Of a DNA stretch of 64,000 nt, positions 17,398 to 25,481 are shown in pieces. This stretch comes from Methylocystis sp. MJC1 (GTDB taxonomy: Bacteria > Pseudomonadota > Alphaproteobacteria > Rhizobiales > Beijerinckiaceae), in contig NZ_CP107558.1 in NCBI RefSeq assembly GCF_026427715.1, positions 3,565,001 to 3,629,000 of the forward strand. Direction: 5' to 3'. Positions within the stretch are counted from its first letter, which is position 1, and each line of letters begins with the position of its first letter. The position numbers and the translations under genes were made by a program. A model generated the notes under the pieces. That model was not told the origin of the DNA, did no database searches, and saw only the letters and a program-made list of their open reading frames with translations.

Positions 17398-17853
17398 TCA
17401 CATTGATTGATCAGGGCCTTGCGTGTCGGAAAGCCCCAAGGCCTCGAGCCGCGCGCGCTCCTCCGCCGTAAGCTCTATGGAACTCGCGGGCGCCCGTCGG
17501 CGCGAGGCGATCCAGACGGCCGCGGCGCCGGCGAGCAGCGCGAGGAGCGGCGCGGTCCAAAGCAGGATCGTCTCCAGCTTCAGCGGCGGCCGCAGCAGAA
17601 CGAAGTCGCCATAGCGCGAATGGACATACTCCTTCACCTCCGCGTCGCTCAGACCGTCCTTCAGCTTCTCGCGCACGAGCACGCGCAGATCCTTCGCTAG
17701 GGAGGCGTCGGAATCGTCGACCGACTGATTTTGGCAGACGAGGCAGCGCAGCTCGCTGGTGATGGCTCGGGCGCGGGCCTCCATGGCCGGATCTGGGAGC
17801 ATTTCGCCGGGGGTGACGGCGTGGGCGGGGGTGATGAAGAGCAAAGCTATCAT
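17398..17853 (-). CDS. ccmH: Cytochrome c maturation protein CcmH (CycL)
   Basis: CcmH is the periplasmic thiol-redox protein that helps reduce the apocytochrome c haem-binding motif in System I maturation. The product (151 residues) has a signal peptide, the redox motif LRCLVCQNQ near residue 36, and one C-terminal membrane helix (about 93-113), as usual. I start it at ATG 17853; the frame stays open upstream through a palindromic repeat, but a start there would place arginine-rich repeat-encoded sequence before the signal peptide. It is the last gene of ccmI-ccmE-ccmF-ccmH. Confidence 0.93.
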   Translation of the reverse strand: MIALLFITPAHAVTPGEMLPDPAMEARARAITSELRCLVCQNQSVDDSDASLAKDLRVLVREKLKDGLSDAEVKEYVHSRYGDFVLLRPPLKLETILLWTAPLLALLAGAAAVWIASRRRAPASSIELTAEERARLEALGLSDTQGPDQSM

Positions 17854-17860
17854 TGCTACG

Positions 17861-18028
17861 GCCCCCACCCCAGCCCTCCCCCGCCATAGCCCGTCGAAAG
17901 ACGGGCGTCTTGCAAGACGCCCTCCGGCGGGAGAGGGGGCCAGATTGCCGTCGCCGCGCGAGATCAGCTCACGCCGATCGTGAGCGTCCCCTCTCCCGCG
18001 GCAGTGGGGGAGGGACAGGGAGGGGGCC
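17861..18028. repeat. Palindromic repeat cluster, family C, between ccmF and ccmH
   Basis: It contains complementary blocks of the CCCTCCCCCGC / GCGGGAGAGGG type, an inner stem CCCGTCGAAAGACGGG and a second CCCTCTCCCGC with its partner GGGGGAGGG. Nearly the whole 182-base ccmF-ccmH gap consists of it. The closest relative in the window is 57358-57509. Confidence 0.85.
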
Positions 18029-18035
18029 TTCCACA

Positions 18036-20012
18036 TCATTCCGCAGCCTCCGGCATCGCGACCGCGCTCGCCCGCCGAGCCACGCCGATCCGCAGCCGCC
18101 GGTCGGCGAGCGACAAGCCGCCGCCAAAGGCCATCACCAGCGCGCCGATCCAGATCAGCGTGACGAAGGGCTTCCAATAGAGCCGGGCGTCGATCGTCCC
18201 GTCCTCATGCGAGTCTCCGATCGCGGCGTAGATCTGCCCGAGGCCCAGCGTGACAATGCCGGCCTCGGAGCGCTGCATCTTGCGAGCCTGATAGAAGCGC
18301 TTGGCAGGTTCGATCTTGGCCACAGTCTCGGCCCCCGAGCGCACCGCCATCACGGCGTAGGTTTCGGAATAGTTCGGGCCGTTGCGCGGCGAGATTTCTT
18401 CTATGCCGAGCTTATAGGGCCCCACATCGTAATAATCGCCGGGTTTCATGGCGACGATGGTCTCGACGCCCCAGCCGGTCGCAGCTAGGCCGAGCAGCGT
18501 CAGTCCCATGCCGGCGTGTGAGAACGACGTGCCCCAGGCCGAGAGCGGCAGGCCGCGCAGGCGCGCGAACACAGCGCCCGTCGAGGACGCGCGGAAGGTC
18601 GCGCGCTGGGCGATATCGCTTACCGCGCCGACGACGAGATAGACCGCGATACCCCCCGAAATGATGGACAGGAAAGGCGTTCCATAGAGGGCGCCGAGCG
18701 CCGCCGCCGCCAGCACGCCCACGGCGAAGGCTGCGCGAAGGCGCTGCAGCGCCGCCGGCAAGTCGCCGCGCTTCCAGGCGAGCATCTGGCCGATGGGCAT
18801 GAGCAGCCCGAGCGGTAGCGCGATCGGGATGAGAACCGTGTTGAAGAAAGGCGGGCCGACTGAAATCTTCTCGCCGGTAAGCGCCTCGAGCGCCAGCGGA
18901 TAAAGGGTGCCGATGACGACCGTCGCGCAGCTCGCAGAGAGCAGGAGGTTGTTCACCACCAGCGCGCCCTCGCGCGAGATCGGCGCAAAGACGCCGCCGA
19001 CAGGGAGCGACGCCGCCCGCAAGGCGAAGAGCGCCAGAGCGCCGCCGATGAAGAAAACCAGAATCCCGAGAATGAAGACGCCGCGCTCAGGATCGCTGGC
19101 GAAGGCGTGCACCGAGGTGAGCACGCCAGAGCGCACGAGGAAGGTGCCGAGCAGCGAGAGCGAGAATGCCAGAATGGAGAGGAAGATCGTCCAGACCTTG
19201 AGCGCCTCGCGCTTCTCCATCACAGCGGCGCTGTGCAGGAGCGCCGTGCCCGCGAGCCAGGGCATGAGCGACGCGTTCTCGACCGGATCCCAGAACCAGA
19301 AACCGCCCCAGCCGAGGGTGTAATAGGCCCAGTAGGAGCCCATGGCGATGCCGAGCGTCAGCGCGGTCCAGGCGAAGAGCGTCCAGGGCCGGGCGAAACG
19401 CGCCCAGGCCGCGTCGATGCGGCCGCCGATCAGCGCGGCGGCGGCGAAGGAGAAGACGATCGAGAAACCAACGTAGCCCAGATACAGCAGCGGCGGATGG
19501 ATCGCGAGGCCGGGGTCCTGCAGGATCGGATTGAGATCGCGTCCCTCCCACGGCGGCTGATCGACGCGCGCGAAGGGATTGGAGGTCAGCAGGATGAACA
19601 GCAGAAAGGCCGCGCCGAGCAGGCCCTGAACGGAAAGCGCGTCGGCGCGCAGCCTATCCGGCACGGCGGACGAGAAAATCGCAACGAGCGCGCCGCAGAA
19701 GGAAAGGACCAGCACCCACAGCAGCATGGAGCCTTCGTGATTCCCCCACACGCCGGAGATTTTATAGACGAAGGGCTTCAGCGAGTGCGAATTCTCGATG
19801 ACGTTGACGAGCGAGAAGTCGGAAACGACATGGGCGTAAGTCAGCGCGCCATAGGCGAAGGCGACGAAGAGGAACTGTGCAATCGCCGCCGGCCGCGCGA
19901 CGCGCATCAGCGAAGGATCGTTCAGCCGCGCGCCGGCGGAGGGAATGACGAATTGCAGCAGCGCCAGGGCGAGCGCGAGAATGAGCGCGTAATGTCCGGT
20001 TTCGACGATCAT
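18036..20012 (-). CDS. ccmF: Cytochrome c haem lyase subunit CcmF (CycK)
   Basis: CcmF is the large inner-membrane subunit that takes haem from CcmE and, with CcmH and CcmI, attaches it to apocytochrome c. The 658-residue product has many membrane helices and the tryptophan-rich WWD haem-binding domain (GWGGFWFWDPVENASLMPWL, about residues 225-244), plus the conserved histidines HPPLLYLGY and GNHEGS. The length is typical. Its Shine-Dalgarno (AGGAGG) partly overlaps the end of the upstream palindromic element, which may couple the element to initiation. Confidence 0.97.
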   Translation of the reverse strand: MIVETGHYALILALALALLQFVIPSAGARLNDPSLMRVARPAAIAQFLFVAFAYGALTYAHVVSDFSLVNVIENSHSLKPFVYKISGVWGNHEGSMLLWVLVLSFCGALVAIFSSAVPDRLRADALSVQGLLGAAFLLFILLTSNPFARVDQPPWEGRDLNPILQDPGLAIHPPLLYLGYVGFSIVFSFAAAALIGGRIDAAWARFARPWTLFAWTALTLGIAMGSYWAYYTLGWGGFWFWDPVENASLMPWLAGTALLHSAAVMEKREALKVWTIFLSILAFSLSLLGTFLVRSGVLTSVHAFASDPERGVFILGILVFFIGGALALFALRAASLPVGGVFAPISREGALVVNNLLLSASCATVVIGTLYPLALEALTGEKISVGPPFFNTVLIPIALPLGLLMPIGQMLAWKRGDLPAALQRLRAAFAVGVLAAAALGALYGTPFLSIISGGIAVYLVVGAVSDIAQRATFRASSTGAVFARLRGLPLSAWGTSFSHAGMGLTLLGLAATGWGVETIVAMKPGDYYDVGPYKLGIEEISPRNGPNYSETYAVMAVRSGAETVAKIEPAKRFYQARKMQRSEAGIVTLGLGQIYAAIGDSHEDGTIDARLYWKPFVTLIWIGALVMAFGGGLSLADRRLRIGVARRASAVAMPEAAE

Positions 20013-20025
20013 TGGGGTGTCTCCT

Positions 20026-20137
20026 CCTTCTCCCGCCTGCGGGAGAAGGTGTCGCCGCGAAGCGGTGACGGATGAGCGCCTTCACCCGGCCCTCGCTGAC
20101 GCGAGGGCCACCCGCTCCCGCTTGCGGGAGAGGGGAA
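20026..20137. repeat. Palindromic repeat cluster, family C, between ccmE and ccmF
   Basis: CCTTCTCCCGC at 20026 pairs with GCGGGAGAAGG ending at 20049. A second palindrome, CCCTCGCTGACGCGAGGG, lies at 20090-20107, and a third, CTCCCGCTTGCGGGAG, follows. Confidence 0.9.
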
Positions 20138-20151
20138 GGGCGCCGGATGCT

Positions 20152-20589
20152 TCACTTCTTCTCTCCCTGCCACACGCCCTGCTGTTTCAGCTTGTCCGCG
20201 ACGTCGCGTGGCATGTAGCGCTCGTCATGCTTGGCGAGCACGCTGTCGGCTTTGAATTTGCCATCGGGCTGCAACAGCCCGTCGACGACGACGCCTTGCC
20301 CCTCGCGGAAGAGATCGGGCAAGAGGCCCGTATAGGCCACGGCAAGGTCCTTGGTTTTATCCGTGACGGTGAAGGCCACGTCCTTGCCGTTCTTAACGAC
20401 GCTCCCCTCCTTGACGAGCCCGCCGATGCGCAGCCGCGCGCCGGGCGCAACCTGCTTCTGGGCCAGCTCCGAAGGCGTGTAGAAGAAGACGATATTGTCG
20501 CGCAGAGCGAAAAGCATCAGACCCGCCGCAAGGCCCAAAACCGCCAGCGCCCCGATGATCAGCGTCAGTCTCTTGCCTTTGCGCGTCAT
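20152..20589 (-). CDS. ccmE: Cytochrome c maturation haem chaperone CcmE (CycJ)
   Basis: CcmE carries haem covalently in the periplasm and hands it to CcmF. The 145-residue protein starts MTRKGKRL, has one N-terminal membrane anchor (about 8-28), an OB-fold domain, and the haem-binding histidine in [11 protein letters not shown] near residue 123. I chose ATG 20589; a longer in-frame start would add repeat-derived Gly/Arg-rich residues. The ORF lies between two palindromic repeat clusters inside the ccm operon. Confidence 0.96.
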   Translation of the reverse strand: MTRKGKRLTLIIGALAVLGLAAGLMLFALRDNIVFFYTPSELAQKQVAPGARLRIGGLVKEGSVVKNGKDVAFTVTDKTKDLAVAYTGLLPDLFREGQGVVVDGLLQPDGKFKADSVLAKHDERYMPRDVADKLKQQGVWQGEKK

Positions 20590-20606
20590 GTCTGTTCCGC
20601 CGTTTT

Positions 20607-20735
20607 GCCCCCTCCCCAGCCCTCCCCCGCTACGCGGGAGAGGGAGTCGGGCCAGGGCCTTCATCGATGCAGCCGCTCACGCCGCTCGTGAGCGTCCCCT
20701 CTCCCGCGCAGCGGGGGAGGGACAGGGAGGGGGCC
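20607..20735. repeat. Palindromic repeat cluster, family C, between ccmI and ccmE
   Basis: CCCTCCCCCGCTACGCGGGAGAGGG is followed by a second palindrome, CCCTCTCCCGCGCAGCGGGGGAGGG, giving a double stem-loop. The layout matches the 17861-18028 cluster. Confidence 0.9.
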
Positions 20736-20770
20736 GCGCGTCCTGCCACAATCTGGCGTGGGCCGCATTC

Positions 20771-21892
20771 TCACCCCCCGATGTTCAATTCCTTCGCCAG
20801 CGCCTCGATGCGGGCGACCTCATCAAGTTTGCCGGCGAGCGCCTTGCGGGCCTCCTCGACAGCCTTTTTCGCCTTTTCGGGCTCCGACAGCACGCTATAA
20901 GCGCGGATGAGCCGCAGCCAGCCTTCGACGTCGTCGCCTTTGCTTTCCAGCCGCGATGCAAGCTTGTCGACCATGCCCTTGATCGTCGCCGCGCGTTCGT
21001 CGGCCGGCATGGCGGCGATGGCCCTGCCCTGATCGCTCGCGGGCCCCTGCGCGAAGGGCGGCCGCTCTTGCGTGTTTTCGCCCCGCAACGCCGCCAGCCG
21101 GCGCTTCACGACCGGAAGATAGGACGCGTCCGCCGAGGCTTCGGCTTCGAGCTTCTCAAAAATCCCGACGGCCTTGTCCTTCTCGCCCGCCTGCTCTGCG
21201 CCGACGGCGAGATAATAGGCGGCCATCACATTGCCCGGGTCGAGCGCCAGCGCCGCCTCGAAATCCTGCCGCGCCGGCGGCGTCACCTTGCCTTCGGCGA
21301 CGATCATGCGGGCCTGGCCCAAATTGGCGTGGCGCTCCGCCGTGGCCCCGAGCAGCATCAAAGCCTTGGAATAAGCGTCGATCGCCTCCTCGCCCCGCCC
21401 GGAGCGCAGGTAATAGGGCGCCACCACCTCGAAGCCGCGGCCATCCTCGGGATGCTCGCGTAAATGCTGCTCGATGCGGGCGACGGCGCCGGCGAGATCG
21501 CCCCTGTCGGGCTGGGAGTCGAGCCGCGCCGTCAGCGGCATGTCGGGCATCTCGACTTTGCCCAGGCGCAAATAAAGCGGCACCGAGACCGCCGGGACAA
21601 TGACGATCGCCGCAAGCGCCGCCGCGAGCGCCGCCTTGCGGGAGCCCTGAGCCCTCGCCTTCGGAGCCGCTTCGGCGCGCAGCAGGCGCCGGGCGGCCTC
21701 GGTCTTCGCGGCCTCGGCTTCGACGGGGTCGAGGCGGCCCTCCGCGCGCTCGCGCGCGATTTCGGCGAGCTGCTCCTCGAAAAAGGCGATATCGGCGTCG
21801 CCCGCGTCTTTCGCGTCGCCCCGCATGGCGAGCGGCAGGAGAACCGCCATAACCGCGGCGCCGGTGAGGAGAGCGAAAATGAGCCACATCAT
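20771..21892 (-). CDS. ccmI: Cytochrome c maturation protein CcmI (CycH)
   Basis: CcmI is the TPR-containing apocytochrome c chaperone of the haem-lyase complex. The 373-residue product starts at the first of two adjacent ATG codons and has two N-terminal membrane segments (about 2-23 and 95-118) linked by a charged cytoplasmic loop. A periplasmic TPR region of repeated Ala-rich helices follows (AIDAYSKALMLLG, FEAALALDPGNVMAAYYL). Length and architecture are typical. It is the first gene of the ccm operon, so the promoter should lie in the roughly 100 bases between it and the divergent DUF2721 gene. Confidence 0.94.
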   Translation of the reverse strand: MMWLIFALLTGAAVMAVLLPLAMRGDAKDAGDADIAFFEEQLAEIARERAEGRLDPVEAEAAKTEAARRLLRAEAAPKARAQGSRKAALAAALAAIVIVPAVSVPLYLRLGKVEMPDMPLTARLDSQPDRGDLAGAVARIEQHLREHPEDGRGFEVVAPYYLRSGRGEEAIDAYSKALMLLGATAERHANLGQARMIVAEGKVTPPARQDFEAALALDPGNVMAAYYLAVGAEQAGEKDKAVGIFEKLEAEASADASYLPVVKRRLAALRGENTQERPPFAQGPASDQGRAIAAMPADERAATIKGMVDKLASRLESKGDDVEGWLRLIRAYSVLSEPEKAKKAVEEARKALAGKLDEVARIEALAKELNIGG

Positions 21893-21996
21893 GGAAGCGC
21901 TGTTTAAGGCTTTGCCGGGCGCTTTGAAAGAGAAATGCGGCTTCCGCCGCGATCCGCTCAGGCGGGACATCCTCCCGGCGGAGGAAACGCTATAAG

Positions 21997-22506
21997 ATGC
22001 GTCAGGCAAACTTTCATGCGAGACCGCCGATGCTTTTCGACGCGCCGACCATCGAGCAGCTTTCCATTGTGATATCGCAGGTGACCGCCCCAGCCTTTCT
22101 GCTCGCCGCCGAGGCGCAGCTATTGGGCGTGCTGGTCTCACGGCAGGATCGGATCGTGGATCGCGCGCGCGAGCTTGCCGACCTCGACGACGGGCACGCC
22201 CGGGCGCATCGCAAGCTCGAGCTGCCGATCCTGCGTGACCGCGCGGAGCTGATTCACCGCTCGATCTATTGGGGCGTTGCGAGCTGCGTGGTGACGAGCT
22301 TTCTCGTCATCGTGGCCTTCGCATCGGCGTTTTTCCGCTTTCGCCACGAATTCGGCGCGGGGCTTCTTTTCATGATCGCCATGACGCTTTTCACCGGCGC
22401 GCTGGTCGCCTTCGCTTTGGAAATAAAGCTCGCCTATACGGAGATCGACGCGGCCGCCATGCTGATGAAGCAAAGGGACCGGCTAAAGGCGCCCGCCGAG
22501 GGGTGA
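21997..22506 (+). CDS. DUF2721 family membrane protein
   Basis: A 169-residue protein with three predicted membrane helices: about 25-45 (VTAPAFLLAAEAQLLGVL), 95-120 and 125-145. The sequence RQDRIVDRARELAD after the first helix is the DUF2721 hallmark. No function is known for the family. I keep ATG 21997 (GGAGGAAA lies 12 bases upstream); the alternative ATG 22030 matches family starts better but has no ribosome site. Its neighbours, ccmI (divergent) and purB (convergent), suggest no role. Confidence 0.8.
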   Translation: MRQANFHARPPMLFDAPTIEQLSIVISQVTAPAFLLAAEAQLLGVLVSRQDRIVDRARELADLDDGHARAHRKLELPILRDRAELIHRSIYWGVASCVVTSFLVIVAFASAFFRFRHEFGAGLLFMIAMTLFTGALVAFALEIKLAYTEIDAAAMLMKQRDRLKAPAEG

Positions 22507-22542
22507 TACCATTTCCATTTGAATAGCTCGCATGGGGACATG

Positions 22543-22577
22543 TCATTCCCGGCGGGCTTTCAGCCCGTCCGGAATGA
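22543..22577. repeat. Palindrome, family D (TCATTCCCGG...GGAATGA)
   Basis: TCATTCCCGG and CCGGAATGA flank the inner palindrome CGGGCTTTCAGCCCG. A second copy is at 45359-45392. Here it lies between the convergent ends of the DUF2721 gene and purB, a place suited to a bidirectional terminator. Confidence 0.8.
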
Positions 22578-22616
22578 AGCGCGTCACGCAGGCTAATTAT
22601 CAGGGAGAGGCTGGCC

Positions 22617-23924
22617 TCAGCCCTCCCCGAAGACCCGGCGGAAGATCGTATCCACATGCTTGAAGTGGTACGAGAGGTCGAACAGCTCGTCCAACTCCGC
22701 CGCCGAGAGTTTGGCGCTCACATCCTTGTCCTTGCCGAGGAGATCGCGGAACTCGCCCTCGCCGCGCCAGACCGGCATGGCGTTTCGCTGCACCATGGCG
22801 TAGGCGTCCTCGCGCGAGACGCCTTTTTGCGTCAGAGCGAGCAGCACGCGCTGCGAATGGACGAGGCCGCCGAGCTTGTCCAAATTCTTCTGCATATTCT
22901 CGGGGTAAACGAGAAGATTCTCGACGACGTTGGTGAGCCGCGCCAGCGCGAAGTCGAGAGTGACGGTCGCGTCGGGGCCGATCATGCGCTCGACGGAGGA
23001 ATGCGAAATATCGCGCTCGTGCCAAAGCGCCACATTCTCCATGGCCGGAATCGCCATGCCGCGCACGAGGCGCGCGAGGCCGGTGAGATTTTCGGTGAGC
23101 ACCGGATTGCGCTTATGCGGCATGGCCGACGAGCCCTTCTGGCCCGCCGAGAAATATTCCTCGGCCTCCAGCACTTCCGTGCGCTGCAAATGGCGGATTT
23201 CGATGGCGAGCCGCTCGACCGAAGACGCGACGACGCCGAGCGTCGCAAAGAATGCCGCGTGGCGGTCGCGCGGAATGACTTGCGTCGAAACGGGCTCGGC
23301 GACGAGGCCCATCTTGTGCGCCACATATTCTTCGACGCGCGGGTCGATATTGGCGAAAGTGCCGATAGCGCCGGAGATGGCGCAGGTCGCGACTTCCTTG
23401 CGGGCGTGAACAAGCCGCTCGCGGGCGCGGGTGAACTCCGCATAGGCCTGCGCCATTTTGAGCCCGAAGGTCGTGGGCTCGGCGTGAATGCCGTGCGAGC
23501 GGCCGATGGTCGGCGTGAATTTATGCTCGAAAGCGCGCTTCTTGATCGCCGCGAGCAGCGCGTCGACATCGGCAATCAGCAGATCGGCGGCGCGCGACAG
23601 CTGCACGGCAAGGCAGGTGTCGAGCACGTCCGAGGACGTCATGCCCTGGTGCACGAAGCGCGAATCCGGACCGATGAATTCGGCAAGATGCGTGAGGAAG
23701 GCGATGACGTCATGTTTCGTCACGCGCTCGATCTCGTCGATGCGGGCGACGTCGAACTCGACGAAATCCGCGTTGTCCCAGATGTTCTTGGCGCTTTCCT
23801 TGGGGATGACGCCGAGCTCGGCCAGCGCGTCGCAGGCATAGGCCTCGATCTCGAACCAGATGCGGAAGCGCGTCTGCGGCTCCCAGATCGTGGTCATCTC
23901 GGATCTAGAATAGCGAGGGATCAT
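22617..23924 (-). CDS. purB: Adenylosuccinate lyase
   Basis: PurB removes fumarate from SAICAR and from adenylosuccinate in purine synthesis. The 435-residue product carries the fumarase/aspartase signature SSAMPHKRNP (about residues 265-274), the TSSDVLDT region near 95 and the catalytic His region GRSHGIHAEP near 141. It begins MIPRYSR, the usual family start. It is monocistronic, and lies 14 kb from purH. Confidence 0.97.
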   Translation of the reverse strand: MIPRYSRSEMTTIWEPQTRFRIWFEIEAYACDALAELGVIPKESAKNIWDNADFVEFDVARIDEIERVTKHDVIAFLTHLAEFIGPDSRFVHQGMTSSDVLDTCLAVQLSRAADLLIADVDALLAAIKKRAFEHKFTPTIGRSHGIHAEPTTFGLKMAQAYAEFTRARERLVHARKEVATCAISGAIGTFANIDPRVEEYVAHKMGLVAEPVSTQVIPRDRHAAFFATLGVVASSVERLAIEIRHLQRTEVLEAEEYFSAGQKGSSAMPHKRNPVLTENLTGLARLVRGMAIPAMENVALWHERDISHSSVERMIGPDATVTLDFALARLTNVVENLLVYPENMQKNLDKLGGLVHSQRVLLALTQKGVSREDAYAMVQRNAMPVWRGEGEFRDLLGKDKDVSAKLSAAELDELFDLSYHFKHVDTIFRRVFGEG

Positions 23925-24000
23925 GGGCGCAGCTCAGGTCTGGAACGCATTGGAGGGCTCGCGCTAGCATAGCCCGGCGGAAAGCGCAAAAGAGCGCCTC

Positions 24001-24023
24001 GGACCGCGAGCCTTCGGGCTCGC
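24001..24023. repeat. Half palindrome, family A
   Basis: A single arm reading GGACCGCGAGCCTTCGGGCT without the full mirror arm seen at 6165-6222. It directly precedes a family B element. Confidence 0.7.
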
Positions 24024-24036
24024 AGACCGCCCATCC

Positions 24037-24119
24037 CGTCATTGCGAGCGTAGCGAAGCAATCCAGGGGCAGCCATCGCGGCTCTGGGTCGCGTCGTCGC
24101 TTCGCTCCTCGCGATGACG
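24037..24119. repeat. Palindromic element, family B (CGTCATTGCGAG type)
   Basis: Starts CGTCATTGCGAGCG and ends CTCCTCGCGATGACG, with AAGCAATCCAGGGG inside; 83 bases. Other copies are at 26726-26809, 49815-49898 and 63692-63773. Here it lies between purB and the VIT1-fusion gene. Confidence 0.92.
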
Positions 24120-24185
24120 GCTCTGATGGAGCCGGTTATGATGGGAGCCGCAAGCAGAGCGGTGGCGGGTCTCGGGAGGCCAAGG

Positions 24186-25394
24186 ATGGAGCAGGAACGT
24201 CTAGCGCGGATCAAATCCGGCGTCGTGGAGGAGGGAAAACAGCTCCTCGTCATCTTTCTTTATCTCTGGGTCCTGCTGACCCTGTTCTCGTTGCATAGAG
24301 CTTTCATTTTCAACGAGGATCTCCTGACCTATCACCAGGGTCTGGCGCTCGTGAACGCGCTGGCGCTCGCCAAGATCATCCTCATCGGCCAAAAGCTGCA
24401 TCTCGGCGAAGCAAAAAAGGACTCGCCTGTCGCCGCCCCCGCGCTCCTCAAATCCCTGCTCTTCGGCGTCCTGCTCGTCGCCTTCCATGTCGTTGAGGAA
24501 ACGGCGATCGGCGTCTTCTTCCACGACAAGACGGTCGCGGAGGCCATTCCCAAGCTGGGGGACGGCTCGCTGCAGGCGATCCTGATGGCGGCGATCATCG
24601 CGAGCGTCGGGCTCATTCCCTTCTTCGCCTTCGTGGAGCTCGAACGCGTGTTGGGGACGGAAGAGCTGCGCACGATCCTCTTTGGGCATCGCGCGAAAGC
24701 CGCGTCGGGCGAGCATGTCGAGCGGCATTTTCTCAACTCCGAGACGGTGCGCGACGTCGTCATCGGCATGGCGGACGGCCTTACGGTCCCCTTTGCGCTC
24801 GCAGCGGGCATTACGGCGGCGATCGCCTCCACCCGCGTCGTGGTGACGGCAGGCCTCGCCGAGATCGTCGCGGGCGCGACCGCCATGGGGCTGGGCGGCT
24901 ACCTCGCCGCGCGCAGCGATCAGGAGCATTTTCACTCCGAAGAGAAGCGCGAATATGCCGAGGTCGAAAAGCTCCCCGACCAGGAGAAGCGGGAGCTGCG
25001 CGAGATTTTCGGCGAATATGGGCTCGGCAAGCCCGAGGTCGATACTGTCGTCGCAGCGCTTTCGGCGGATAAGAAGCGCTGGGTGGATTTCATGATGCGC
25101 TTCGAGCTCGGCCTCGAAAAGCCCGACCCCAAGCGCGCGCCGATCAGCGCCGCAACCATCGCCGCAGCTTACTTCGTCGGGGGGCTGATCCCGCTCGCGC
25201 CTTACATGATCGAGAGCGACATCAAAAAGGCGCTCATTTACTCAGCGGGATTCACCGGCCTTGCTTTGATCATCTTCGGCGGGGTGAAGGGCAAGCTCAC
25301 GGGCGTCGATCCGTTCAAGTCGGGCTTTCAGACCTTCCTTGTGGGCGGGCTTGCCGCGGGCGCCGCCTATTATCTCGCCTCGTTTTTCGGCTGA
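24186..25394 (+). CDS. VIT1/CCC1-type metal transporter with an extra N-terminal membrane domain
   Basis: A 402-residue protein starting at ATG 24186 (GGGAGG six bases upstream). Residues 1-165 hold about four hydrophobic segments (LLVIFLYLWVLLTLFSLHR; GLALVNALALAKIILIG; LLFGVLLVAFHVVEET; an IPFFAFVELERVLG segment), resembling stand-alone membrane proteins of Hyphomicrobiales. From about 180 the sequence is VIT1/CCC1-like, with VRDVVIGMADGLTVPFALAAG, an acidic cytoplasmic loop HFHSEEKREYAEVE, and three C-terminal helices. VIT1 proteins are H+-coupled Fe2+/Mn2+ exporters or vacuolar importers. The fusion could regulate or assemble the transporter. A starting point further upstream would lie inside a palindromic repeat. 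Confidence 0.85.
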   Translation: MEQERLARIKSGVVEEGKQLLVIFLYLWVLLTLFSLHRAFIFNEDLLTYHQGLALVNALALAKIILIGQKLHLGEAKKDSPVAAPALLKSLLFGVLLVAFHVVEETAIGVFFHDKTVAEAIPKLGDGSLQAILMAAIIASVGLIPFFAFVELERVLGTEELRTILFGHRAKAASGEHVERHFLNSETVRDVVIGMADGLTVPFALAAGITAAIASTRVVVTAGLAEIVAGATAMGLGGYLAARSDQEHFHSEEKREYAEVEKLPDQEKRELREIFGEYGLGKPEVDTVVAALSADKKRWVDFMMRFELGLEKPDPKRAPISAATIAAAYFVGGLIPLAPYMIESDIKKALIYSAGFTGLALIIFGGVKGKLTGVDPFKSGFQTFLVGGLAAGAAYYLASFFG

Positions 25395-25481
25395 CGAAAC
25401 GGGCGGCCTGTTGCATGGCGCTTGCATCGGCGAGGCTGTATTGCAAAGCGCGCGCGACCATATGAGAAACCTGGAGGCGGC

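Noticed and set aside
17854..18177. N-terminal extension of CcmH through the upstream repeat
   Set aside because: The frame is open but would precede the signal peptide with repeat-encoded arginine-rich sequence and overlap ccmF; the internal ATG 17853 gives the normal CcmH.
20590..20664. N-terminal extension of CcmE
   Set aside because: It would be made of repeat-derived residues before the normal start and membrane anchor.
24114..24185. Extended start of the VIT1-fusion protein
   Set aside because: The upstream ATG lies in the family B element and has no ribosome site; ATG 24186 has a good one.
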